The translations under genes were made by a program, and so were the position numbers. The notes under the pieces are model-generated. The model saw only the letters and a program-made list of their open reading frames with translations, ran no database searches and was not told the origin of the DNA. Of a stretch of DNA of 64,000 bases, positions 34,320-43,401 are shown in pieces; position 1 is the first letter of the stretch; each line of letters starts with the position of its first letter. The stretch lies in NCBI GenBank assembly GCA_002077065.1, contig NAJO01000014.1:434001-498000 (forward strand), written 5' to 3'. This DNA is from Cryoendolithus antarcticus (lineage: Eukaryota > Ascomycota > Dothideomycetes > Cladosporiales > Cladosporiaceae).

Positions 34320-35398
34320 ATGGACGATAGCGAGGGTCTACAGTCAAACCCGGGGTCAGATTATGGGAGCGAGGATAGTATATCAGACGTGAAAAGAGCT
34401 GCAGTCAGTGGCAGAGACCGCCGCCTGGCGGAGCTCATCGACGCATATTTTCGGGATGAAGAGCCTCTTTTCAGCATGGTTGATGTGAAAGCGACCAAGG
34501 ATAGCGGATCCAAATACGTGAGTTGCGCTGTCACAGGAAATGACTGGGCGTGAAACATGGCTGACCGGTAGTAGCCGTGCAATACTTCAGATATTGAAAG
34601 ACTACAGGCGACTGCTTCGATTAACATTGAGCCTTTCCCTTCTCCCTGCTCTCGAAAGGAGGTGTTCCTCACATGGCTCCAGAATCTGCAGAAAGACACA
34701 GAAGCCAACGAAGCCTCGAGCACAACTTCCTCTCCATCCGAGACACTATCGGTCAAACATGGGATCTCCCCACGAAGATGTTTCATGATCTCGACGCCGC
34801 ACTCTTCAATGGCCAACTTCGCGGCCGCGTCATACTAAACTGGGAAGCCGTGAACATTTACCAGAACCGCAAGCTGGGCTACACCGAACACGTCCTCGCA
34901 GCTGGTGATGATCCCGAACACATCAAGATCGCCCTTCGCTACAACATGGACTGGTCCTGCTATCCACGCCATCTCATGATAGGCGTTTTGGTGCATGAAA
35001 TGCTGCACGCCTACTTTATGATATACTGTGGCACGTGCGAGGAGCCGCTCACGCTCAGAGACGCGGGTCATGGAGAGTACTGGATGTGTGCTGCCTTTAT
35101 CATTGAGCAGCGTACTGGTCTGCTTTTGAGTGCTATGCGATGCGTTGACCCGATGGATCCACAAAGTCTCTGGGAGTGTAGGAAGAATTGGACGTTCGTG
35201 AAAGAGTTTTTTGGGCTTGAAGAAGGCGATTCAGCGCTGGGGAAGTGCTTTCGGGGTCGGCTGCGTGAAGGCATGTACACCGAGACGGAAGAGAAGGGCA
35301 TCTACATGCCTCCGCTTGAAGTGTATGACCCTGATCATGGTGCTGAGATTGCAGCTGGTCCTGGGACTAGGGCCGCTGGTGCCGTTAGCGAGTGTTAG
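34320..35398 (+). CDS. SprT-like zinc metalloprotease domain protein
   Basis: The C-terminal part has the SprT-like core: FHDLDAALFNGQLRG, a GYTEHV segment, and the zinc motif HEMLHAYF followed by a GHGEYW block. SprT-like proteins include the DNA-protein crosslink protease family and fungal relatives of unknown role. Exon 1 (34320-34517, MDDSEGLQ...) ends at a GTGAGT donor. The best acceptor is at 34574, leading into a protein-like reading (FPSPCSRKEVFLTWLQNLQK). That frame and the metalloprotease frame differ by one base. Either a weak 59-nt intron (34662-34720, donor GTGTTC, acceptor CGAG) bridges them, or the gene carries a frameshift. Confidence 0.65.
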
Positions 35399-35480
35399 CG
35401 AGCGTGTCTAGACGTCGCATGCAGAGGTCTGAGATGGGACCGGTGCGCTTGCCAGACTTAGCGTTCGTCGCAACCGAATC

Positions 35481-36323
35481 TTACTTCTGAACCAGGAGCT
35501 CGCCATGCAATGACCCACAGCACCCATCCACATTCTCAATCCACCTCTCCCACTCCCTCGCCATCTCTTCCATCTCAGCCTCACTCGCAATCCCCAGCTC
35601 CAGCGCCTTACTTCTCATAGCCCCACCGCGGATGCGATCTCTGAACGTACCACCCCATACTTCCCTCTCCTGCGGACTGGCGTACATCCAGCTTCCCATA
35701 CCGAGCTTGACCTTGTCTCTACTCGCGCCAGCCTGTACTGCCCATGCGGCCAAGGAAGCTCCGGCATTCGAGCTACCACCTGCAGCGTCGTGCGTGGCGA
35801 TTTGGAGCCGTGTCCAAGAATGCATAATCGTTGTGTCTGGATAGAAGGAGAAGGTGCGCATGCATATATCTCGACATGCTAGCCAGCCTCCAGGCTTCGC
35901 GACAGATATGAGCTGCTGCAGTGCCTTTACAGGTTCCGACAGGTGGACGAGCATCTGATGCGCGTGCACGACATCGAACTGAGTTTCCGTGCCGATCGTG
36001 GCGGTCAGGTCGTAGACGTTCGCGGGCTTGAAGGTGATTCTATCTGCTACGCCGATCGTTTCGGCGTGATCTTTTGCACGAGCTAAGATCTCAGGCGAGA
36101 GGTCCACTGCTGTTATTCTCAAGGTAGGGAAGTGCTGAGCGAAGGAAGCCGTGATAGTGCCGCTTCCACAGCCAACATCCAGCATTGTTGGATTGGCCGT
36201 TGTAGCACAGAGCTTCTCCAGTGTAGGGAGCAGGTAGGCGGCTGAGTTATGTGCTGTCCGGAACTCATGGTGGGTTGTGGTGTTGTAACCAGGGGCGTAC
36301 GTTGCAGTTGCTGGCGAGGCCAT
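35481..36323 (-). CDS. SAM-dependent methyltransferase (class I, UbiE-like)
   Basis: 280 residues starting at MASPATATYAPGYN. Motif I (MLDVGCGSGTITASFA) near residue 48 binds S-adenosylmethionine. ITAVDLSPEILARA and FDVVHAHQMLVHL give the acidic loop and motif II. The protein resembles the Methyltransf_11/25 group common in fungi, with small-molecule substrates in most characterised cases. Substrate not predictable. Single exon. An in-frame upstream extension lacks ATG. Confidence 0.85.
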   Translation of the reverse strand: MASPATATYAPGYNTTTHHEFRTAHNSAAYLLPTLEKLCATTANPTMLDVGCGSGTITASFAQHFPTLRITAVDLSPEILARAKDHAETIGVADRITFKPANVYDLTATIGTETQFDVVHAHQMLVHLSEPVKALQQLISVAKPGGWLACRDICMRTFSFYPDTTIMHSWTRLQIATHDAAGGSSNAGASLAAWAVQAGASRDKVKLGMGSWMYASPQEREVWGGTFRDRIRGGAMRSKALELGIASEAEMEEMAREWERWIENVDGCCGSLHGELLVQK

Positions 36324-36929
36324 GGTGTGAGCGGCGGTAGATGGCAAGGGTGTAGGATAGATAGTAAACACAAAAGACGACTGCTAGAGAACCGTAGCTG
36401 ACATATACTGCGTGGAGCTACAAGCTGTGCCTACCTTTGAGTCATCACTAGGGCACTCAACACGAGTACCTTCGGCATAAGCGAGGCGATACTGCATTCG
36501 TTTGACAGTGGCCGCGGCGACCACCAGCACGGGCATCTGAGCTACGCATGTTGATTCAAAGCTGATCAATGGCATGAGAGTGAAAATTTGGTGTACTATA
36601 GTGATCAAGCATCGGCTCGAGGTTGAGCTGAGCAATCAATTGACCAGGGCGTTCGCTAGTTTGACGCTAGTGCTGCACGTCAATTCTAAAGAACTCGTGT
36701 GAACTCCGGCATCCATTTGGTCCAAACAGATACGACTTAACATGCAGCAAGCCGGAGTCCTGTAACACTACAAACGAATGCGTGCGATATCACCGCTGCG
36801 GCGGGAAAGTCTCGTCAAAATTGTAAGCCATGCGTTGATATCGTCTCTTTCCTTTCGCATACTGGCCGTCTCGTCCGGCCCTGCCAGGACCTCTCCTCTT
36901 CTGTACCACCCCCCAAGAATCACATCAGT
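36324..36929. other. Intergenic: divergent promoter region
   Basis: About 600 bp between the methyltransferase and the first paralogue of the tandem pair, which are divergent. No gene or specific site recognised. Confidence 0.35.
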
Positions 36930-37798
36930 ATGAGCGACAGCAAGCCAATGTTCGGTCCTCCTAGGCCACCGCATATGGCACTCGCGGGGGAGCTTGCCAA
37001 CCTAGCTATTGAGCCCAGCGAAACTCCAACGACAGGCGCAAGTCACGCCGCTCAGTCGAGATCGCTCGTATTCTCTACCTTGTCGATGCTGCTCCCAGCA
37101 ACCCGCCCTGCCAACTATCCTCGTCTTGTCGACACAATCGCCTTCGATCACACGACAGACACCTCTGACTTGCGTATCGCGGATGGCGTCGCCACGTTCC
37201 TGTGGATGTGGGATCAAGCCCAGTTTCGTGCGTTCTTCGACATATCACATCGGCACTTCGATGTAACCTACAAGTCCTCAGGGCCACTTCATACCGTTCG
37301 CATTCAGAGATTTGCAAGCATCGTGGCGGTGGGTACATCCGATAACGTGAACTTCGCCACTGTACTGAACTTCGCTAGGTCATATACCACTTTCGAGCTG
37401 CCAAGAAGCGCGGTGAACAGGACAAGGTCGTCTCATATTTGATGCATGAGGATGGGGCATGGCAGCCTGTGTACAGTTACGAGGGTATCGCTCCCGTGTT
37501 CGTGGATAGCCAAGGCGCCGAGCTTGCCAAACAGATGCTGCTCGAGACCATCTGGGATACAACAAATGGGAGAGGCACTATCACTGTCAGCCATGGCGAC
37601 GCTGCTGCGCAAGAGAAAGCTGTGCGTGCATTCACGCATCAGATGACGTCTTGCGAGTGTTCGGAGTGTGAGGGCACTAGAGCAACATACGGCGGGGTGT
37701 CCAAAAGCCTGCGCGACACCCGCCTCGACGCCATAGGCAGAACGCATGTGCCTGGCGACGAAGAAGAGCAAGTCGACACTGAAGATGACGAGGCTTAG
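36930..37798 (+). CDS. Unknown-family protein, tandem paralogue A
   Basis: 272 residues from exons 36930-37328 and 37379-37798 (50-nt intron, phase 0). I do not recognise a family. The core segment LRIADGVATFLWMWDQAQFRAFFDIS aligns with FRVADSIATFLWNWDKDQFRLFFDLS in the next plus-strand gene, and both proteins end their shared part in similar LW/IWD...RG.(T)V..(D)HG blocks. This copy has longer termini; its C-terminal 45 or so residues are Cys-, Glu- and Asp-rich (SCECSECEG and an acidic end). No signal peptide or membrane segment. Likely a soluble lineage-specific protein. Confidence 0.7.
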
Positions 37799-38045
37799 GT
37801 GACGTCCGATGAGCTCCATGGGGAATTGGACCACCGAATGCCTCTACGATTCTCGGACGATTGACCTGAGCTTTCAAACACCCGTAGTCCAGTACGTCTC
37901 GCGTCCCTGTCTCTGTCCCGTCCAGTGCACCCTGTCCCCGCGACGTGTCGAACTTCGTTCCGCCTATCGTAATCTCACCGCTCATTATTGGTAGGACCAA
38001 GCCGGTCTTTGGCTCTATATAGATGAAGATCTCGGCGGACTGCAT
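37677..38045 (-). CDS. Doubtful small gene between tandem paralogues
   Basis: A 122-codon open frame opposite the end of paralogue A. Its first 75 or so residues (SAEIFIYIEPKTGLVLPIMS, then a Gly/Thr-rich part) read as protein-like, but the rest lies antisense to the neighbour and looks like shadow. If real, a splice may end it before the overlap. No family recognised. Confidence 0.25.
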   Translation of the reverse strand: MQSAEIFIYIEPKTGLVLPIMSGEITIGGTKFDTSRGQGALDGTETGTRDVLDYGCLKAQVNRPRIVEAFGGPIPHGAHRTSPKPRHLQCRLALLRRQAHAFCLWRRGGCRAGFWTPRRMLL

Positions 38046-38328
38046 ATCAACGGGCAGCGTGCTCGGAGCCAGACGAAGTGCTGTACACCTCCAGACATTG
38101 GTCCGTTATGGCATGACAGAAGTCTTGCAGCAAACGACGGCAAGTTGCATCCCGGCTTATGTCAAACGCGTTCTTTGATCACGATGTTTCAACATTGCCG
38201 GCGAGATCTATATCGTTGCCCAGTCGTCCACTCTCTCGCCATCCTCAGCATCCACTTCCATCGGCAGAAGTCAAGCACCCAGAGTGCAGTAAGGTCGACA
38301 AGACAGGGATTCCAGATCGAACGCAGAG

Positions 38329-38936
38329 ATGGGCCGCTATGTCATTCCTGAAGGCGTGCAACTGACTCCTATCCTTTTCTCGGACGCCTGCCCCGACTTA
38401 CCTACCACTCGCGACATCGGCTTCCCGCACCTTATCGACATGTCCGATTGGAACCAGTGGACGGGTTACACCCAATTCCGGGTCGCCGACAGCATCGCCA
38501 CCTTCCTCTGGAATTGGGACAAAGACCAATTCCGCTTGTTCTTCGACCTATCCAGATACGACTTCAAGATCACATGGGAGCGTCCATGCGGAATGGACCG
38601 TTGCTTTACTATCCAGCGAATTGGCCGTAAAGTCTTGGTGCGTCAGTCTGTGGGCTTGAAAGTGATGGTTTGAGACTGACATCCTCCCAGACTGGCTTTC
38701 GCCTGCCGAAGCACTTTGCCAAAGGGGACGAGTGGACTCCGCTGGTGGCTTTTGACATAGAAGGCGATGGCAGATGGACAGACTCATACTGCTATCTGGG
38801 CAGCTCGCCTGCTAACAGCAAGACCTGGGGTCGAATTGTTAGTTGGAAGATTCTGTTCAATCAGTTGTGGGACTTGGAGCGCAATCGCGGAGCGACCGTG
38901 AAGGTGGACCACGGGGGGTTGAAGTTGGATGCGTAG
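38329..38936 (+). CDS. Unknown-family protein, tandem paralogue B
   Basis: 184 residues from exons 38329-38637 and 38691-38936 (53-nt intron, phase 0). It is colinear with paralogue A across most of its length, and the intron sits at the matching place, right after the TIQRIGRKVL / RIQRFASIVA segment. This shared intron argues for tandem duplication rather than chance similarity. It lacks the acidic C terminus of copy A. Hydrophobic aromatic-rich strands (FLWNWDKDQFRLFFDLS) suggest a compact beta-rich fold. No known domain recognised. Confidence 0.7.
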
Positions 38937-39409
38937 ATACACGGGATGTCTGTCGGTCGATGTTGGATCTCGCAATGGCCATATCCTGCTTGCGTCCGGT
39001 TGAGCGATGTACTGCTGTTGGTCGAAAGATCAGGGAGCGAGCTACTCCGATCGGCCACTCAGGCTGCACAGCGGACTCGCCGCAATTGCATGTCGACGTC
39101 GCATTATTTCATCATCTCAACACCGCCTTCCAGTCTGATCCTGCCATGATCCGCTGTCTGGTACTGACACCGAGTTCACTCAGTTTGCCCTCGACGCGCT
39201 GGAAGCTTGCTTGCGGTCTGTTGTAGTATGATGAGAGCGCGTGTTGCGGCGTTGCTAGGGCGAAGCTTTACAGCTCCGTAGGGCTGACCCCGGGAAGCTC
39301 CAGCCACCTTCCAACGGTGCGACAACATCGACAGCGCGTGAAGTCGACACCATTGCGTCTCCTCTTGTACATTCCATGACTCTGATGTGATCACGACAAC
39401 AACGCGACC
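38937..39409. other. Intergenic upstream of Pex22-like gene
   Basis: About 470 bp, no features recognised apart from the expected promoter. Confidence 0.35.
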
Positions 39410-40917
39410 ATGTCCTACGACCGCGGTCAGCGCAACCGGCGGCCGCTTTACGCGCCTCCGCCCCCTTCCTCCGGGCGTCAACACAGCGCGTTCGGCTACT
39501 GGGTCCCTCTCATTACGATTAGCTCGATCGCTCTGGGAGGTCTCGCAGCTTGGGTCTGGTCCATACGAGACAACGACGACGATCATCATTATGACAAGCC
39601 TCCGCGCCCGTCGCAAGGCCCAGCCCAAGGACCTAGCAACCAAGGCCCACCGCAGCCGTACGGAGGACCACCACCTCAGTCAAGCCAGAGCATCCCACCA
39701 TATGGAGGCCCACTCCCCAGCCAGAGCGCTGGACCACAAGGAGGACCTCCACCCCCAGGCGGCGAAGCATCGAGCTACTACTCCGCCTCTGAGATGCAGA
39801 GCCGCAGCGTGCAGCACCCCCAGCAGCCGGACGACGGAACCTTCTTCGGCCAAGTGAAAGGCGCAATGCGTCGCACGCCCTCCCCGCAGCAGTTCTTCGA
39901 CACTGCCACTCGTCAAGTGGGTGCAGCTGCCGCGGCTGCTGGCTCTGCCTTGGGTAGGATCATGGAGGAAGACAAGGATGAGTACTACGTGCAAGGACAG
40001 GGCCAGAGACGTGAACGCAAGGAGGAGCGAGAGGGTTTCAGTGACCATGAAAGGTGGTCTGAGGAGGCTGAGGAGAAGATGCATGTTGGACCTGTGGAGA
40101 CTGAGAGTGGCAAGCGGGTTGGTGCTGCGAGGACTGCGCGCGATGCGCAGGGCAAGGCGAGCGGCAAGAAGAGCGTCGCAATTGTCGTTAGCGCTGATCT
40201 CGATAATGACGGGCACGACGATAACGAGGCGGACTACAGGACTGAGCATGCCGTAAGTTGTCCCTTCATTCTCCCAAAGAACTCCTACTAACTACCACCC
40301 AGTCCATCCTCTCCCACCTCCCCTCCGCCCACGACCCCTCATCAACCGACCTCTACGTCCTAATCTACTCCCCCTCCCTCAAATCTCTCCCACCCCTCGA
40401 CTACCAACCCTCCAAAACCCACTCCAACCTCGGCTCCTCCTACTCCGCCATCTCCACCCCGGCAGTCACCCCGGGCTCCGAACTCGCCTCCATCTCGCCC
40501 CGGATCTCCCCGAAAGACCAAGCCGACGCCCCAAGCTCCGCTTTTGACGCCCTCTACACCCAAGCCCAAACCCTCGTTTCCTCGCCTTCGCAGATCCTCC
40601 CGTTCACAACGCCGGCTGGGTATATTCAAATCCTCAAGCACCTCGCACCACAAATTGTTTACATCTCTGACACGCTCTCCGGCCGCGAGGGCGAGACTGT
40701 GGGGCAGCTGAAGGGTTGGGTCGGGCACACGATTCTTGTTGCTGGGGATGGAGGGTTTGCGGGGTTGGTGGACACGGAGACTGAGGATGAAGCTGGACGG
40801 GAGGAGAAGCGGTGGTATGAGAGGAGTCAGATGGTGGGGTTGGGGAAGGAGATTGAGGTTGTGGATGTGGGGAGGGTGGGGGATGATTGGGTGAGGAGGA
40901 TCGGGGGGAGGGAGTGA
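39410..40917 (+). CDS. Pex22-like peroxin
   Basis: Probable peroxisomal membrane anchor for the ubiquitin-conjugating enzyme Pex4, used in receptor recycling. Exons 39410-40252 and 40303-40917 (50-nt intron with CTAAC branch site) give 485 residues. A single N-terminal membrane segment (GYWVPLITISSIALGGLAAWVW) follows a short basic head. Next comes a long Pro/Gln/Gly-rich linker with MRRTPSPQQFFDTATRQV. The C-terminal domain starts at KKSVAIVVSAD and continues with SILSHLPSAHDPSSTDLYVL, resembling the HAD-like Pex22 fold. The family call is from memory of fungal homologues, so it is moderately sure. Confidence 0.7.
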
Positions 40918-41254
40918 AGATCCTCGTAGTGACGGCGGATGGGTGTTGTGTACTCACGAGTATAGTGCGATGTATTATGTGTTACTAAGCTGGGATAGCC
41001 TATTTCTAGCAACGAACGCCCTTTTAACTAGATCCACACAGCGCCAGGCAGGCGATCTTTACGCCAGCGAGGCATAAGATCAACATCCTCCCCCGACCCA
41101 GTCTGCCAAACCTCTCGCACCTGTCACCATACAAACTCGACCGCCAAGCTCAGCAGATACAACTCTCTACGACGCCCTTCAAGTTCGCATCAACGCCCCT
41201 TCAACGCCCTTCCCCGGATTGCCAGCTTCACCTGCACGCCACATCCAATCAACG
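40918..41254. other. Intergenic upstream of zinc-finger gene
   Basis: About 340 bp. The part just before the ATG is C-rich and pyrimidine-biased, as in many fungal promoters. No other element recognised. Confidence 0.35.
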
Positions 41255-41827
41255 ATGTCGGATTACGCGCCAGGCACATTGCAACGTACCCTTACGCAGC
41301 TAGAGGACGATGATTGGGTCGGACGCTCTGTACTGGCGCGTGAAGCTGCACTTCTGTTCCCTCATCAGGCTAGTGGCCAGAGGGACGGGTGAGTGCGCTA
41401 AAAAGAAATGACACTTACTTTTTTGGTCAGGCCATACACCGAGCAGAACGGCATTTACGAGTGTTCATTGGCCAATTGCCACGCCTCCTTCAGCCGCAAT
41501 GCCGATCTACTTCGGCATATCTCCTCTGTGCACGTCAGGGACAAAGTCTACGTCTGTCCGGCCGAGAGATGCTCGTCAACCAAGCCTCGTGCGGACAAAC
41601 TCAAGGATCACGTTCTTGCTGTCCATCACCAATCGAGATGGACGTTTAGATGCCAGGCCTCTAGGTGTGGTGACGAGGCAACCATGCGCCTACTCGACTT
41701 TGTAGAGCATCTGGATAGCTGTCGTGAGGGATGGGAGTTGCATGGTAAGTCAGCGATGCGGAACGCTGCGCAGAGGTTGCAGCTGGTGCGCGACGCTGGT
41801 ACGCACGGTGCAGATGGGGCTATCTGA
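41255..41827 (+). CDS. C2H2 zinc-finger protein
   Basis: 176 residues from exons 41255-41388 and 41431-41827 (42-nt intron, the shortest here with GTGAGT and TCAG ends). Two fingers are clear: YECSLANCHASFSRNADLLR..H and VYVCPAERC...KLKDHVLAVH. A third, imperfect unit follows (FRCQASRCGDE...FVEHLDSC). It is small and may act as a transcription factor or an RNA-binding protein; its target is unknown. Confidence 0.75.
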
Positions 41828-42201
41828 TACTCAGAGAGCCTTAGCCATGCTGAGGCATCGGAGGGGCCACACGCCGGGGAATCCGAGCTGGCAGAGGAGT
41901 GGGAGAGACGAAGGCAAAGGAGGTTGAGGTTGTGGAGGTGAGATGGGTGCGGGACGACTTGGTAAGGGGATTTGGAGATCGGAATGATCCGTCTTCTAGA
42001 TTGCGAGATTGATAAATACGTTGTTTGTGCTGTACCAGCTGTTCTAGCGTTCAACACTCGTTTCGAAAGTCCACAGTTCGCAGTACGAGAACAAAGTGAT
42101 GCCTCAGGCCCATCTTTTCATCCTGCCTCGCGCTTCACCTATCGTTACCTCCATGGCACTCGTCCATCGTCTCTTACTTCCTCGACCAAGCATTCGCCAA
42201 C
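41828..42201. other. Intergenic upstream of ILM1
   Basis: About 370 bp. Nothing recognised beyond the expected promoter. Confidence 0.35.
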
Positions 42202-42908
42202 ATGGGTCTCCTCTCCCCCTACACCCTCATCCGCACAATCTCGCTCCTCCACCTCACAGCAGCCTACTTCTTCCTCACAAACCCCGCCCGAATCACAGAC
42301 CAAAATGTAGTCTACATGCTCGGCGAGTCAATGCACCTCGTACGTACACTCTCCCACCCCAGACTCCAAATCGCGTCTCCGTAGTCTGACATCCAATTCT
42401 AGCCCCATGCAACGACCTTCACAAAGCCCTCTGAGGCCTCAACCTTCGTCGCCATCCTGCTCTCCCTATTCGCCGTCTCGGACTTCACGGCCGCAGGACT
42501 AGATCAACTGGTCGCGCTAGAGTACTGGCTCGCCAATGTCCCCGTGCGACTCGCTGTCATGTTCGCCGTAACCGGCTACTCATGGGTTGGTCGCGAGGGC
42601 GGCTATCTCGGGCCTGAGCCTGGACTGGGGAGTTTCCGGGTGGGTCTTGGGAGTGGAGGATTGAAGGGCGGGATGGGGGTGAGGGAGAGTGTGTGTAATT
42701 CGTTGGTGTTTAGTTGGGGGTTTTTTGAGATGTGTGCTTGGTTTTGGGTGAGTACTTCCTTTTTCCCGTGCTTCCACACAGGGATGTTTTGCGTGTTGAC
42801 GTGATGCTGATGGATTTTGTACAGGTCTTCACGAGTCTACGAGACGAGCGAACAGCTGTGGCGAAGAAGATACTGGAGCATAGGAAGGCTGAGGAGGACC
42901 GGTTGTGA
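42202..42908 (+). CDS. ILM1: Ilm1-like membrane protein
   Basis: Homologue of yeast 'increased loss of mitochondrial DNA 1', a small membrane protein of unclear function linked to mitochondrial DNA maintenance. Exons 42202-42339, 42403-42747 and 42825-42908, all in phase 0, give 188 residues. The N-terminal segment LIRTISLLHLTAAYFFLTNPARITDQNVVYMLGESM is the family hallmark. Three or four hydrophobic segments follow (FVAILLSLFAVSDFTAAGL, LAVMFAVTGYSWV, SLVFSWGFFEMCAWFWVF). It ends in a short charged tail. Confidence 0.8.
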
Positions 42909-43401
42909 TCTCCCTACGGAAGTATTGTATCAACATTGCATACGAAGAGACTCGAGAAAGTCATTTGCAGCTACGCTTTTGCATTTGCATCGTGTGCTTG
43001 CCGATATCTCGTTATCCATTACGCATTACAATACGCCATATCCCTGACACTCCATTGATCAGTACTCAATGCACACGGCGGCCAGCCAATCACGGCGCCG
43101 TTTCAGCTCGCCTCCTCAGCCCCAGAATCCTTTCCCGAATTGCCCCAGTCACGAATCCTCCCTTGACCGCAAAAGCGCCCTCGACGATCACATCCAAAGC
43201 TGTGACATCACAAGCGCCATCCATATGCCACCCTCCCCGCAGGGCCTTCATGCTTCGTGTCCTCTTTCCGCCCAGCCTCGAAGGCCCACGGGTCGAGGTC
43301 CGCCCGAGTAATTCCGCCTCTGGCCGGGTCAAAGCCTCGCTCTCAGTTGATCGCCTCAACGGGCTAGGCCGGTGAACAGATGAAGGCGGAGACGAAGTGC
43401 C
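42909..43401. other. Intergenic, with open frame continuing ArfGAP frame
   Basis: About 490 bp. On the minus strand the ArfGAP reading frame stays open for about 104 codons past its TAG stop, down to 43090. No domain is visible in that extension. Confidence 0.35.
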
